From Hofstenia miamia (taxonomy: Eukaryota; Xenacoelomorpha; Acoela): a stretch of DNA of 64,000 nucleotides. The notes beneath the pieces are model-generated. The model did not search any database, was not told where the DNA came from, and saw nothing but the letters and a program-made list of their open reading frames with translations. Made by a program: the position numbers and the translations under genes. The stretch spans positions 2,892,522 through 2,956,521 of the forward strand of contig SCFE01000004.1 in NCBI GenBank assembly GCA_004352715.1, in the 5' to 3' direction. This document shows positions 12,241-25,600 of this stretch, one piece after another. Every line of letters starts with the position of its first letter. Positions within the stretch are counted from its first letter, which is position 1.

Positions 12241-13076
12241 ATAATAGAAGAGGTTGACAAAAGTACCATATTTGATGGTAAATCTTGTTTACAATCTAAT
12301 TAAATATGAACAGCATTAAACCGCGTTTACATACTGTATTTGCTTGTCTATCTTACCATTATCATGCTATTATTTACAGATATTTGATATTTATACGCTT
12401 CATGCAACAGCACTGGTGAATATTTTGTAAATTGAAACGAAATTACATGTAACGATTACTTTTTTTTAGAATTTTCACTGTTTGAACCACGAAATTGAGT
12501 GGAAACAGTTTGGATAAGATGCAACTAACAGCAGGAAACTGCTTAAGATTTAGAATATGTTGATATTGCTACCAGTGAACATGCAATTTACAGTTGCTTT
12601 GGACATGTCTTCTTGGTCTAACCATAGTATAATTTCATGACTCTTGAATAAAACAATTATATATCTAAAGTCTTAGCTCTTATTATTGCAACATACTGCT
12701 GTTAACGGGTATCTATCAAATAAAAAAAAATTAAACATGACTGTGAAGCAGTCTTACTAACATACTAACATATGACATGTTTAATTGCAAGAAATTGGCA
12801 CGATCTTTGACAAGGTTGCTTATTACAGAATAAACTAAGTGTAAGAAATACAGGCACTTAGCCTCATTTACATAACTTGCATAACCAGGAATAACGAAAC
12901 ACATTATTAAGTTTTGCCAATGTTTTCAGTAATTTGTTTTATATGTTTATGTACCATAATAATGACTAAAATTTGTTTACTTACGTAATTAATAAAATAA
13001 ACCATGTGGAAGTAATACGATACCACTTCATTTTCAAGCAAAATCTCAGTGTTATCAAGTATATATGGGCTTCACA
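12241..13076. other. No gene seen
   Basis: AT-rich spacer between two LINE remnants. Nothing supportable. Confidence 0.3.
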
Positions 13077-14225
13077 AACAAAAGTACAGACTTAATAGAT
13101 AATTACCTTCATAATCGTAGACAAAGAGCTAAGCTAAATGGAATTTTATCTGACTGGATTTTTATTAAAAAGATGTTCCACAAGGAACAATTTTAGGACC
13201 ATTACTATTCAACATGTATGTAAATGATTTGAGCAATCAGACTACATGTAATGATATACAATATGTTGACGATACCATGCTATTTAGTTCACATAAATCT
13301 CCTGAAATTGCCATAAAAGTTCTTGAAGAGAATTGCATTTATCTTGCACAATATTTTGCATCATTAAGGCTGAGAATAAACCCATTTAAAACACAATTTT
13401 GTATAATTAGTCCTAACATAGAACAAGTTAATTCCTTCGAAAATCTAGGTATAATTTTTAATTCACAACTTAATTTTACAAAGCAAATAAATAATGTTAT
13501 AAAGAAAATGGCTATTTGAATTAAGGATCTCAGCAATATATCTCAACAACTTCCAACAAAAACAAAGATTCAATTAATTCACACATTAATAGTAAGTCAC
13601 TTTAATTATGGAAACATACTATATACTGACATAAATCAACAACTTTTGAATAAAATCAATGTACAAATGAATTGGGTTATAAAAATAGCAGTTAATCAAT
13701 GTACAAATGAATTGGGTTATAAAAATAGCAGTTAATCATTTACATAACAAGAATGCAGAAATAAAAAAATTAACAAAAACTTTTCTAAATCCAGAATGTA
13801 TAATTTATAAAAATATCGTTTAGACATAATTATAGAACACTAAAAATTAAACCTCTTAAATATAACAAAAAAATAATGAAAAATTCATTTCTCAATACAT
13901 CAATAAATATATGGAATAATATACCCAAATTTATAAAAAAAATCAATAAAATAAAAGTATTCAAAGACAAAATAAATAAACACTTCCATAGTTATAGAAA
14001 GGAAAGACTTGAATACAAATGGCGAGGTTTTAAATTTTGTAATACTGACTATTCAATTAACCGCATATAAATTCTCCATAGTCCAGGCCATTAGTTATAA
14101 TTGCCTTTGTAAATATTCATTTGTGTGCGTGTATATTTGATTTTGTACTATTGTAGTTATTTTTTGATGTTATTTAGAGTTGCAAACAGTATTTTATATT
14201 GTACAAATCAACTCTAAATATAGAC
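13077..14225 (+). pseudogene. 5'-truncated LINE reverse transcriptase
   Basis: The frame reads YLHNRRQRAKLNG, then with a small frameshift VPQGTILGPLLFNMYVNDLS and the palm motif YVDDTMLF, then LRINPFKTQF and FENLGIIFNSQLNF. These are consecutive reverse-transcriptase blocks of a CR1/L2/jockey-like LINE. The endonuclease and fingers are missing, as expected of 5' truncation. Further stops follow 13519. A ~40-base tandem duplication around 13660-13738 disrupts the thumb region. The C-terminal block at 13876-14069 (SFLNTSINIWNNIPKFIKK) is intact. The copy is clearly dead. Confidence 0.8.
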
Positions 14226-15580
14226 ATTTCTTCTTCTTTTTCTTCTAAAATACATTTTATTGGAAATACAAATACGAGTGTTTCTTTTAAGATACTTGGG
14301 CTTCATATTCACTTAACTTATGCTTGAAATTTTTTTGTTGCAATATTTTAATCAAATTTTGTAATTTGTATTCTATGTGGCAACCAAAGTTTTAACCAGT
14401 TCGGGTTTTGGCCAAGATTGAGGTCCAGGTTGAAATTTTTGTACAATAGTCCAAGAATTTTAAAAATTGTGTAATATAGATTTGTTTTTCAAATGGAAAT
14501 TTTACAAAATTATAACTACAACTATTTCATTCAATTTATTAAATATACATCAAACACTAAATCTTTTTATTAAATTAAAAATTGCCTTAATTATGCTCGT
14601 TGCAACGGGATGGGGTTGGTCTATGTTGCAAAGCTAGTAAGCCGAAAATAGGAACCTAATTACCACTCTAGATTTATACCGGTAAGTTAAAATTAGAGCC
14701 CATTTCGCTTAAGTTACCAGTAGTCCATAAAATAGGCAGAACCGGTCAGTAAAAACTCTCAACGCAATGCGACTTGCACTACTTTTTTGTTGACCCTATC
14801 CAACCTGCAGGCTCACCCGAATAAACAAATAGCGTGAAATTGCGCAAGCCCAATTACTACAAGATCTCAATAAATACTTCTGAAATATTTTGATATAATA
14901 ATTGAGGGATGGTTTTGTACTCATAATTGGATTTTACAGTGCATTGAATGGCAAAAAAGTTTAGAAATACTTTCTTAGAAAATATTCTTTTATTGGAGGT
15001 TGACGAAGCACATTAACCCGACCCAACCTGCAGATCGACAAGACTCACTTCCACCAATGGTCCATAAACCCGCAGTCCAGCCCGTCTCGATTTATTTGCT
15101 TATGAATTAGAATTCAATGCGTAGCCCATTAAATCGTGTTGACAGAAATTTCTTGGATGTAAACCAATCAGATGTCACCAAAAAATCAGTTTAGATCAAC
15201 AAATTCTGGCATATTGGCACTGCATTGAATTAAACTGATTCACACCTTAGCTAAACAAAAGGCTAATATTTAACTCCAATTTTTCTTATAAATCAATCTG
15301 CGTATAAAAATGGAAAGAAGGTCAAAAATATTTGAAATTGGACGTAAGCAATAGGTAAAATTGAATAGTTCATTCGAATGCAACTAAATTAGATTTATTA
15401 AGTACATAGCCGTATAAGAAAGTGATTGCACATAACTGACGACGATTCAGGTGAGATATTTGGAATGTGAGAATACTAAAAATTTTATCAGACAATGCAT
15501 TCCTAGAAAATAATGTTTCCCTTAATGCAAGTTTATACATTATACCCTACAATTACCTTACATTCATTCTGTGAATATGT
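14226..15580. other. No gene seen; two GC-richer repeat patches
   Basis: Patches at about 14590-14830 and 14995-15090 contain ACCCGACCCAACCTGCAG-like words. These recur inside the hAT-type MITE at 33.5 kb, so they are probably related non-autonomous elements. No terminal repeats could be paired. Confidence 0.3.
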
Positions 15581-15581
15581 C

Positions 15582-15587
15582 TTTAAT
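15582..15587 (-). terminator. ATTAAA poly(A) signal of the VWA7-like gene
   Basis: ATTAAA on the minus strand, 24 bases beyond the TGA stop of the VWA7-like frame. It is a common variant poly(A) signal and supports the gene ending here rather than continuing to a von Willebrand A exon. Confidence 0.45.
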
Positions 15588-15610
15588 TTATATCAGCTCT
15601 ACAAAAAAAA

Positions 15611-18435
15611 TCAATGTGAAATTTTTCCAATAAGTTCACCAAATAGCTGTTCTTTATTTGAGGATCTTAATTTTTCATAAATATTCTTAAGAAAACGAAT
15701 TGAAGAATGAATGGCGGCTTCCAAGGCTTCATCATACAGGTGATAATGTGGACTTAATTTGGAATCAGGACTATCTTTATTAATTCCATAGGACCACAAT
15801 AACCATAACGGGACTGTGTCAAGTACACTTCCATGATTACATCGACCTCTAGGCGGACTTTCCAAGTAGTAACCACTAGTAAACCACTCATTCTTTATAA
15901 TCCTGGAGTTGATATTGTTCTTACGACATTCTTTATCAAATACAAAGCACTTCTGACAAACAACCGCATTTTTGGGAGGAAGCTTGTTTCTAAAGGCATT
16001 TGGGAAGCCTAGTTCTTCAAAATCGGATCTTTTTCCAAGCTCGATGTAATTCGAATGAGCGTAAAAATCTTGAACTGAGTGTAGTAATTGACCTAAAATT
16101 CAATCAATAAAATGTGATTCTCAGAAAAATATAATCATGACTATCAAATCTTGCAACTACCACAAAATATATGCTAAAGGAACATAGAAAGAAATTGGGT
16201 TTTTTTAATAATTCAATATTCAAAATAATAAACACAGATTTAAAAATAACATATTAACACAGAAAATCTCTCAAATAAGTTTCAATGCAAAAAAATGGTT
16301 ACTGAAAAATCGTATATTACCAATATGCTTGAATAAATCTAAAAACAAAAATTCAGTGAAACAAAGGTAAATAAACACACTACACACAAGTAATTTCCAC
16401 TAGAGCTCCGTTGTTTTCTATGCAGCACTCGAAACTTCTAGAAATTGAAGACATCAAATTCCTTCTTACTTCTGGGGTTATCTCATGCTCTGAATTTCCA
16501 ACAAAATCGATCAATTCCAGTTTGGTTTTTGGCATTTTCTTCTCTGGCAATATTTTTTGCTGTTGATAGTCCCTTGTTACAAAATTAAGAGGTAAAACTT
16601 CAATATGAGAGAGCATCTCAAACCATGATTTTGGGGAAAAAACGGACCCCATGAAGCCACCTTATTCCGAAAGAGCTGGATCACACATTAGTCAGATAAG
16701 AAGACATCCTCAAATGGATAGCTTTTCCAACAGGAAGCGAATTTCAAACGTTTTCCGTAATTTGGGGGACAATTTTTCTCAGTTTTTTTAGTAACGCCAT
16801 TAGTCTTTAGAGTTCTGTATACAGTTGACTGGTCAACCAGGATCCCTGTCTTCTAAACAAAAACTTCTTGTACTTGTTTTGTTGAAAATACCGGATTTTT
16901 CAAGGCAAATTGCATATAAGTCATTTTTTCTCGTTTCCAATGATTTTGAGAGGCCACTTCCGCGCTCTTTTTATAGCTTCCCACCCTCTTCCAACTGTTT
17001 AATATTCCTACGAAAAGTTCGGCCCTTCATCGCAGAACATGGTCGCAAAAATTCACTGTCGTTTGACATGTGCTTGTACAGAAATTCAAGTGTGTATCGC
17101 TTTGATTTGTTCATTACAGTTGTGGGAGGCAAAACAAACCGTTTACAGGTAATCGTATTGTGCGTATACCAATTGAATCTTGGAAAGTTAAGTAATTAAA
17201 AAAACTCGTCACTATTACATAACAATTTGATATGTTTTTGTAAAATGAGGTAGTTTAATTTCGGGAGGCTCCTGCGAATTCAATTTTGAAGCTATTGCAA
17301 TGCAAATTACAGAATTCGGTAGATAATCAAGTAGCTCCAAGTGAAGATGTTTTTCAATTTTTAATGGAACCAAGGCCTTCCTCTCAAATTGCAAACATTT
17401 TCATTTCACTAAACATGCAGCACGCATCCTCAAACTAGACCGCTCTTGGATTGTTAATATTATAGACAAAGCTATTCTGGATGAAACTGTCTGTTTGATT
17501 ATGAATATTAAAAATGATCCTTCTCATAATCAACTTCAATATTCACGTCAAAATTACCCCTTCCGTTAACTTTTTATTACGCAAAGAAAAATGCAAGAGA
17601 TCTTCTTTATCTATTGCATGGGACTTCTTGAATCATGGTAATCTACCTGCTGTCTTGTAACATTTTATAGCACAAATTTAGTTTTTTTACCTTCATTGGC
17701 TTTTATGCCTTTTTTGCATGGTGTAATGGTAATATAACACTATTATTATATATAGCAAATTTTGTATGCCTATTTCAAACACATTTTATAATAAAACATA
17801 GTAATCTATTAAAACATCTACTCTGATTTATTGTTGATCTTGTTTAAATCGCACTATTTCACTTTCTTGTAAACCATGTAATGAGCTTGTAATTTGAATT
17901 ATCGCTCGATACTAATTTGAACAAATCAATTTAGTTTCCTCGGCTTAGTGGTGTGCAATTAAAATTGAACTGAAAACTTAAAGTTGTGGAAAAGCACTAA
18001 GAAGTATAATTAATTCAAAAAATATTCAATTTAATAAAATTATTATAAAATGTAGGAATAAAATATGTTAAATTTCTTTATAAACTTTAAATATTTACTT
18101 AGGAAACAGTTATAGACAATTTTAGTCTTTGGCAATATTTGAAATTGCTTTTTTTATTTCTCCTAAGACTTAGTAAATCATGAAATTAACAATGCTAATT
18201 TTTATTTCAAGTTTATATATCAATATAAATAAGTTAGAGCTTGCAGGCTTTACATTGTAGATTGACTTCAGGCTTGTTGTAACTGACATAAAAAAATAAT
18301 CACTACAGAAAATGGGTAAATTTTCAACTTCTATAAGAATTTTTTAACACTTCTACATTTTTACTCTTAATTGAATAGTGATTTTAGTATTAGACTCCCT
18401 GACAGAGATACGAAAGGTTCCAAAAACACACACAA

Positions 18436-18475
<40 letters not shown>

Positions 18476-18941
18476 CATAGGTTGAATGGAACGTAAGTTT
18501 GGGTATATTTTAAGTCATTTTAAAAGAATATATAATTTTTGCGAGTTGGCTTTACGTCGCTTCTTAAATGAAATGTGTATACTGGCCTAAATAAACTCTT
18601 GATTTTGAATATTCATAGTTGAGCAACTCTTTAACTGTTAAGTTCAGCAGTTTCTGCAGTCTCTCATTTCCACTTTCTAAATATTCTTCTCCATCGAAGT
18701 GAACATTCGGGTCAATGAAATTCAAATCAGAATCTGAGTTAGCTTGTACTATCTCTGAAATTAGGCTTGGATTGCATGATGTATTGCTGCCATATATTTC
18801 TTGTGTGACATTTTCTAGAGCTTTTTCTGTGATGTCCTCATGAGTGAAGTAAGGAAATTTTAGATCTACAACTAATTTCCGAACGTTAAATGCGCTGATT
18901 ATTTGAATGAGTATCAAAAGCCATATCAATTCCAAATTCAT
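15611..18941 (-). CDS. Secreted VWA7-like protein lacking the VWA domain
   Basis: Two exons, 18941-18587 and 16092-15611, give 278 residues. Exon 1 starts with a signal peptide (MNLELIWLLILIQIISA), then FTHEDITEKAL, ANSDSDLNF and NVHFDGEEYLESG. Exon 2 continues HSVQDFYAHSNYIELG, a CQKC...C cysteine group, FTSGYYLESPPRGRCNHG, YGINKDS and SPHYHLYDEALEAAI. These follow in order the N-terminal region of vertebrate VWA7 (known: HALQDFYSHSNWVELG, SGYF, GGINKDS, SPHH), so the family call is strong. VWA7 then enters a von Willebrand A domain; here a TGA and an ATTAAA signal follow instead. The splice needs exon 1 to end in phase 1 (YL-G), which gives a GC donor (G|GCCAGT) with a normal AG acceptor; the nearby GT donor would break the frame. 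A TTTTTAG acceptor lies 3 bases before the ATG, which suggests an upstream non-coding exon or trans-splicing. The function is unknown. Confidence 0.8.
16380..17230 (-). mobile_element. Decayed Tc1-like transposon in the VWA7-like intron
   Basis: Fragments in several frames read like a Tc1-type transposase. Near 17000-16830 there is a helix-turn-helix linker (EEGGKL, KERGSG, ETRKND). At 16652-16380 a C-terminal block runs MPKTKLELIDFVGN...ITPEVRRNLMSSISR with CIENNGALVEI, matching the usual end of Tc1/mariner proteins (P.TKEEL, RNL..SM..R, I...G). The catalytic centre is missing or unreadable. It lies in the large intron of the VWA7-like gene, on the same strand. Confidence 0.45.
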
Positions 18942-19063
18942 CACCTAAAAATTAAAAATTGCCAATTTTCATTTCCTATGATGTAACATGTTCAATACAT
19001 ACGTCTGAATTTCAAATTGTAAAATTCTTTAATCCGCTTTTAACACATTAAATTTATTTACAG

Positions 19064-19137
19064 ATTTAGATTCGAATGTTAAATGTGTTGATAATTGGAA
19101 TGAGTACCAAGAACCAAATATATTCCAAATTTATCAC
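19064..19137 (-). pseudogene. Decayed duplicate of the VWA7-like signal-peptide exon
   Basis: About 195 bases upstream of exon 1, the minus strand encodes INLEYIWFLVLIPIINTFNI and then a stop. It aligns with the real start NLELIWLLILIQIISAFNV. The start codon has become ATA and the frame ends three codons later. The upstream DNA is duplicated too (GATGTAACATGTTCAAT near 18980-18996 and 19174-19190). A tandem duplication of promoter plus first exon followed by decay explains this. Confidence 0.75.
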
Positions 19138-19204
19138 CCAAGCATAAAAAAATTACGAATATTCAATTCGTATGATGTAACATGTTCAATTTATGTGTAT
19201 GAAT

Positions 19205-19413
19205 CAGGGGTGTATGCAGGATGTTCTTATTCATGATTAAGTGAGTCACAAAAGCGGGGCAACCGCGAAGAATTTTACAAATATTGAAAAAATAGATCCT
19301 GAAATTGCAATTCTGCACTTTAGTTTTGAACTTTTGTTTAACATTTTGCCAAACATTTTTAGATTTAAATGAATTTTGAAAACTTGTACTTTCTTGCGTA
19401 CGCCACGCCACTG
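19205..19413. mobile_element. hAT-like MITE, GGCGTACGC family
   Basis: The ends are CAGGGGTGTATGCAGG on the left and, read inward from the right, CAGTGGCGTGGCGTACGC. This is the same terminal family as 29143-29382, 31253-31673 and 46844-47082. It is about 209 bp, with no coding capacity. I see no clear target duplication, so the copy is old. Confidence 0.45.
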
Positions 19414-22400
19414 GCGTTTGAACACATTAAATTTGTTTAGATTTGTTTACATAGCTGTCTGTTAGCACCATTTTTCGACATCAAAAAGATACAAATTTGC
19501 GTCTCACATGATGTTCTGCATATCCCCATACCCATAACGTTTGAATGACGTTCTAAATTTTTTGATTGTAAAAACTTGAGCTATATAACTAGTTTTCAAA
19601 TTTGAAAACACTTGTAGGAGAAATCGATGTGATGTAACTAATAATAATAACGCTGAGTAACTTTATTTTTGATGTGCAGGAATTAGTTTTGATCAAATTT
19701 ATAGGACGTTGGATCAACGTAATGGCTTTGAAAAATATGTCGGCCTCCATTGGACTTTGAATGTTTTAGCGTCGAATATTGAAACCATGTGTTCCCCATG
19801 TATTTAATAATATCCATTTAGTAAAATATGATAATTAAATGTAATACGTAGCAATGGGTTTCAAAACATCAGTTTGGGAATATTTTCTAGTCTACATTTA
19901 TAACGATATTTTGCAACAGATTGTAATATCATTAAAATTATGCATTTCACAATATAACAATAATTAGTAGCTTAAACAAACCTACTAAATGACATTATTT
20001 TTGAGCAAAATATTATTATATTTTTACGTTATTGTATTGATTCGGTGTATATTTATTTTGGTTGTTTTTAATGGAATGCATATGGCCACTGCCTATAAAA
20101 CATCATTACATCACAACGATTACATCTAGCAACGACTTTGATAAACGTTTTTTGGGCCTAATGATATCAATGTTGTGAAGTAGTTTTGAAAAAAATAATA
20201 AAAGCGCCATTTCGACAGTCTGATCTTAGACTTTTTGATGAGTTGTAAAAAAGCCGTGATTCTTTGTGAAGATATTAAAATTCAAACAATGCTTTATTTA
20301 ATTGTCCACATTTTTAAGCTTATTCTTTTTGCACCTATGATAAAAATAAGTAGTTCACCTTTGAGTAATTTGATGAATGTACTTAACCTATAATACATTT
20401 CGTGATACCTAGCAACCACAACTTCAGAATTTCAAATTTTATCCTAAAAATGTATGTATTTGTATTTTAACAATTTTCAAAAAATTCAGTGACTTAGTAC
20501 CTGTTAATTGGAATAACCTCAAAGGCCAATAAAATATTGTGATAGAGAATTTATTTTGAACCTCAGGGTAACTCCTTGCAAATGGGATGGACAGGAGTAA
20601 AAAAGTGGCTATGAAAAAGACAAATGCAATTTAAAATTTTTGTATAGTTTTAAAATGCAATACTTGAGTTGCATGCTGTGTATACAATTGATCACTATTT
20701 TAAATTTCCTGTGGAGTGTTGTGGGTTGTGAGCAAAAATCATCCCATAGGATGCCTGACAATCTATGAGTGTTTTGCTATTTTATTGTGACTCATCGTAC
20801 ATAGTTTTAAGGCATATGAACTGATATGACAAAACTGCTTAACAGTGTAGACATTTGATTTGTATGCAATAGAGACTCTTTTGACCATATTTATTTTAAC
20901 ATTAAAGTATTTGTTATACTAACTGGTACCATTTTGTGACAAATTTTCGATTTATTGAATTTTTGTTACTTTTGAAATAGCAAGAAAGCAGTGAAGAATT
21001 TCTAATCAGGGGGGGGCACGTACCCCTCCTAAATTTTGAATTGTTTAGAGATTTTCATAAAAGTGAGATGCATTCTCACATATTTGAAATCATCAGCAAA
21101 TAAATAAAGTAGAATGCAATTTATTGTAGAATTCTAATATTTACACTCTCTTTGACTATATATTTACTAAAATATAAATCTAATTACCGGTATTTAAATA
21201 TATTTGAATGTTTTACAATTGAAATGAAATACTCTATGATGATCACGGAATGGATAAAATTGCGTTTATCATTAATAATTCTGAAAATTGATTATGTTCT
21301 TAAGGCAAACATGTTTCTGGTTCATCCCTGAGAGAACTTTGTTGGTGCAGATGTTGCGAGTCTTTTCGAATGTCACTTATGTTCCTTGGCCACAACGTTA
21401 ATTTTATCAGTGCTACATGTAAAATATATCATAGTTTCATGGAATAGTGTCTCGTAATTGCTGATAAAATAAAAAATGAATATTTTGGTTTCTTGCGCAA
21501 TTTCATATGAAAATAATTTCAGCCTTTCCTCTTTTATGTGATAGTTTCTATATTGTTCCCTAATATTATTGTAGTGCTAGTTTATTAACATTAGGATTTC
21601 ACTTAAAACGTAAGCAATATTGTAGAGGGTGAATTATAGGTCATTTCATGTATATTTTCAAAACATATATAGCAAACGCCTGATTGCAACGAAATGAAAC
21701 ATTATTGAATACACAATAAAACAAATTAGTAATGTCACAAAAAGTTTTCTAAGAAACCACCATCTTCCTGAATTACAAGCTGATATATTTGTACAAGCGC
21801 AGTGCATTTCATTGATACTTATTTCACCAACTTTCTGAACGATTTAATTCTTCAGGTCATCAAATTTTGTGATATGAAAGGTCTTAGGGATGTCAGCGGG
21901 GCTAGGGTCGGAATTTTTTAATAAATTTTAAGATTGAAATTTGATTTTAAGTTTTGAAACTATGCTTATTTTGCAAATTATTATTTTTTAATAATAGAAA
22001 TGAGTTTAATTTGTTTATTTAGAGCCGAAAAATATTACTTACGGCTAAAAAAGGGCTTGGCAATTAAAATGTTTGGGCCGGCCTCACAGCTAACAATTCA
22101 TTGGAGAGCACGTTTTCGACAAAAATCGCTATTATAACATATCCTTATCCTTAAGTTGAAATAAAATATTGTGCCCCTTCTAAAATTTGAAGTTAGTTGC
22201 GCCCCTGCTTCTAAACGATTGATTTGGGAGAAAGCCATATATGCACACTCGTGTTGTTGCATATGATGCTTAGGAACTTCAATAGTCGCATGTTATATGA
22301 GTATATACAGTTGATTAAAACGGCCTGATTGATTAATCGAATAATCGTTACAAACTTTAAATAAGTAGCGATTTTGGCCATTTAAATTAAATGAAAATAT

Positions 22401-22660
22401 TTACCTTGGCAATTGTGAGCAATGTGAATTTGAGACAATGTGAAGTGAATTTAGTTTCACAAAATATTTTCTTAAGGTAAATAATTACATTTAGTCAACT
22501 GAATAACTTAAGAGTTCATTCTTTCTTATTTATTGCAGTAGAATATGTAAATTTTATTGAAGCAATAATGAACGGTTGTTTGATATTTCTCTTAAATGTA
22601 TCCTGGAAATGCCCTAGATATTGATTCACGTCTAGAAACTTATTGCTGCGATTAGTAAAC

Positions 22661-22699
<39 letters not shown>

Positions 22700-25600
22700 T
22701 AAATTACAATGAAGTATGTGCTACAATACACACAACGCATGAATTGTTATCTTAATTTTTCTAATTAATAAATCATTTTATACTGTCATCTATTGAGCCT
22801 CGTTAGGTGAACCTTCACATTGCGCCACCTCTAAAAAATATAACAGATTATCAGAAATTTGAGTAAAACAGTTGCTAATGAAATAGAACCTTTTGAAAGG
22901 GTTAGACATACAACAGCTCAGCTTTCCTGTCCACATTTGTAGGTATATATCTCATCATGGCAAGCCTGGAGACTTTGCTAAACCTTTAATGCAAATGCAA
23001 AAGGTAATTTGTTGTACTGTTCATAATGTATTCAGTTGCTTAAAAGAATTGGTTGCTTGTAATGTTATAATTACATGAGCCGTGTTAACTGATGCAAATA
23101 AAATTGTATTACAGCCAAAACACTTGCAAATATTGCAAACTTATATAGGTCGATACTATAAACGATATGTTTTTTTTCTAATTTTAGATGAAAAACATCA
23201 ATTCTCAAAAACCTGCTAAATATTTTGTTGAAAAAAATTGAAAGCCTTATAGTGGACTACTAAATGTAATTTTTTGTCCTGGTGCCGCACTGGCTTTGTC
23301 ACGTGTTCAAATTTTTCTGTAATAGTACCAATCCAGTTCAGCAATATTTAGTACTTGACTTTCTCATGCCGGTCCCGCATTTCTATTTCTGACCCAGTAG
23401 CAAATATATGAGTTAGAATTTCAGAATATAACAGCCAATATTATAGCAAATTGGTCCTGATCCAGTGATCCATGTTGAAATTATAATTTCACTCTAGTCC
23501 TGTCCTTTGTTTTGTTTTTGGTCATATTTTTAACCCAGTGTCATGGTGACTCTAGTGCTATTTAATAGAATTCTCATTTTATCCATTAAATTTATTTATT
23601 TGAAATTTAGGCGCCTGTTTTATTGTCTTAAACATTTTCATCAAATATAAAATGAAAGATTAATAATATACTAACTGTTATATAGTAATATGCTATTCAT
23701 TATATATTTCATTAGATGGGTATTTTTCTAGCTAGTAGTTTATCCATTCGCCTTAGTTATTGTGTCAACCCTATGTAGGAAAGATAAATTCATCTTCTAT
23801 AAATGACATTTTTTTCAGCACACTTCTCCTTAACGCCACCTAGAAAATGTGTTAAATGTTCATATTAGGAAATTGACAATTTGGAGAAAAATGACATTTC
23901 CATTATTTTATGCCCATTACTGGGGCGATTGTTTTTTACATAAAAAATTTGAAATTTTGAGCCAAAAATTTTGACTTTTTTACTTAAAAACCCAATTTGT
24001 TATCTAAGAAGTTGACATGAAGATTTTAAAACTTTTGAAAAATTCGTGTATTTTATTCTACACATAATCAACTAGGTAGTAAGAAGCATCATTATAGAAC
24101 TACACATTATCCTCAGAATTTTTATTGCCTTAAGCATGCTTTTTAACATTGAGAAGAACCTTACCATGGGAAAGCAGAGCATTTGCTATTTTCAGCACTC
24201 CATGTTCTGTCAGATTTAATGAACCAATTGCACCGATTATTCATTAAAGCATGTAATGTATATTTTCCATTTTGGCGAAGCATCCAAAATTTAGGTTGAT
24301 TCAGACTCAAAACATTTTAAAAGTTCAATTCATTTCATAGTAATTTGCGGCTTGCACAAACTTTTGCATTATTGCCTCATTGATAGCAGTTCTTGCTCTC
24401 TCAACAATGTGTCATTTTTATAAACATTTTCAAAATATTAATTAAAATAGTAAATAAACGTTTGCTCTAACTTATCTTTTGTTTAATATTTAAATAGTGT
24501 GCATTGATATTTTCCCATGTTTTTGTAACCAAGAAATTTATATATTTAAAAGCTAGAAAAATTGGAAATGAGGGGTTAAGCTTAAAGTTAGAGGTTTCCT
24601 CCTACTTAAGCTTTTCTTTACAATTTTTTATATTTTATCAAATCTTTTGCTATTACAAAATGTTGATAATTTTTTGTATTATATGGCTTTAGAGAGCTTT
24701 TTATGAAAATTTTTCATACATTGTTTCCCTTCCTAAAAATTTGACCTCAAAGAAAATTTCAAATTTTTTTTACCCAATTGCAAATTTTATGCAAGATGTG
24801 GACTTTAACCCTATCTTACCCGGGGCCGATTTAACCCTCTTCCATATTTTTAGGTATAACTCAGAGACCGCTTTCTTAAATAAAATATCCATGACATTTT
24901 TTGTAACTTTTGACCAAAAATTGTGCAAATAAGATCAAGGGCTACAAAACTATAGCGATTTAGAAAAAATTGAGAGTCTCAAAAATTACAATTTTGTATG
25001 TAAAGACTATAAATTGAACCCAATGCATAATTTTCATTGTGAAATTATAATTGAATGTTTTCTGTGTTTTATTTGAATTATATGACTTTCTGTTGATTAT
25101 AATTTAATAATATTTCTTACATTTTGTTTCAATAATGAGAAATTTAGACATAACCTTATTAATATGCGCATAATTTGCATATTAATCATTGTATCGCCAA
25201 ATGCTTTTTCCAAGATATACCTCGCATGTAAAAGTATCTCCACACCAAATTTGGTGTTGATCGAATGCACTTTTTCTGAGATCTTAAGGGGGCAAATCGT
25301 CTTCTCCCCCTCTCAGGAATAACCTCTACAAAAAATAGCACAACCATATTCTTAGCCGTTTTATGTGCTTATGAAAGTTTCCCATTGTTTTTTGTGACTT
25401 TGTGTGTCTCATAGCAGCTCTTGGGTTGAACATAAATTCATAATTCATAAAAAAGCAACGCACCAAAATGATAATTACTCGAAACTGGACTTACGTAGAC
25501 TACATCAGGAAACTCATTTGAATATATATCTCTGACAAATATGTACTCAAATTCTGTTCTATTAAAAATTCGCAATTGCTACCCTATTATCATATAAAAA

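Noticed and set aside
22943-23003. Possible 61-base exon reading YISHHGKPGDFAKPLMQMQK
   Set aside because: Acceptor and donor look acceptable, but there is no partner exon, no recognised family and only one short open segment in several kilobases of non-coding DNA.
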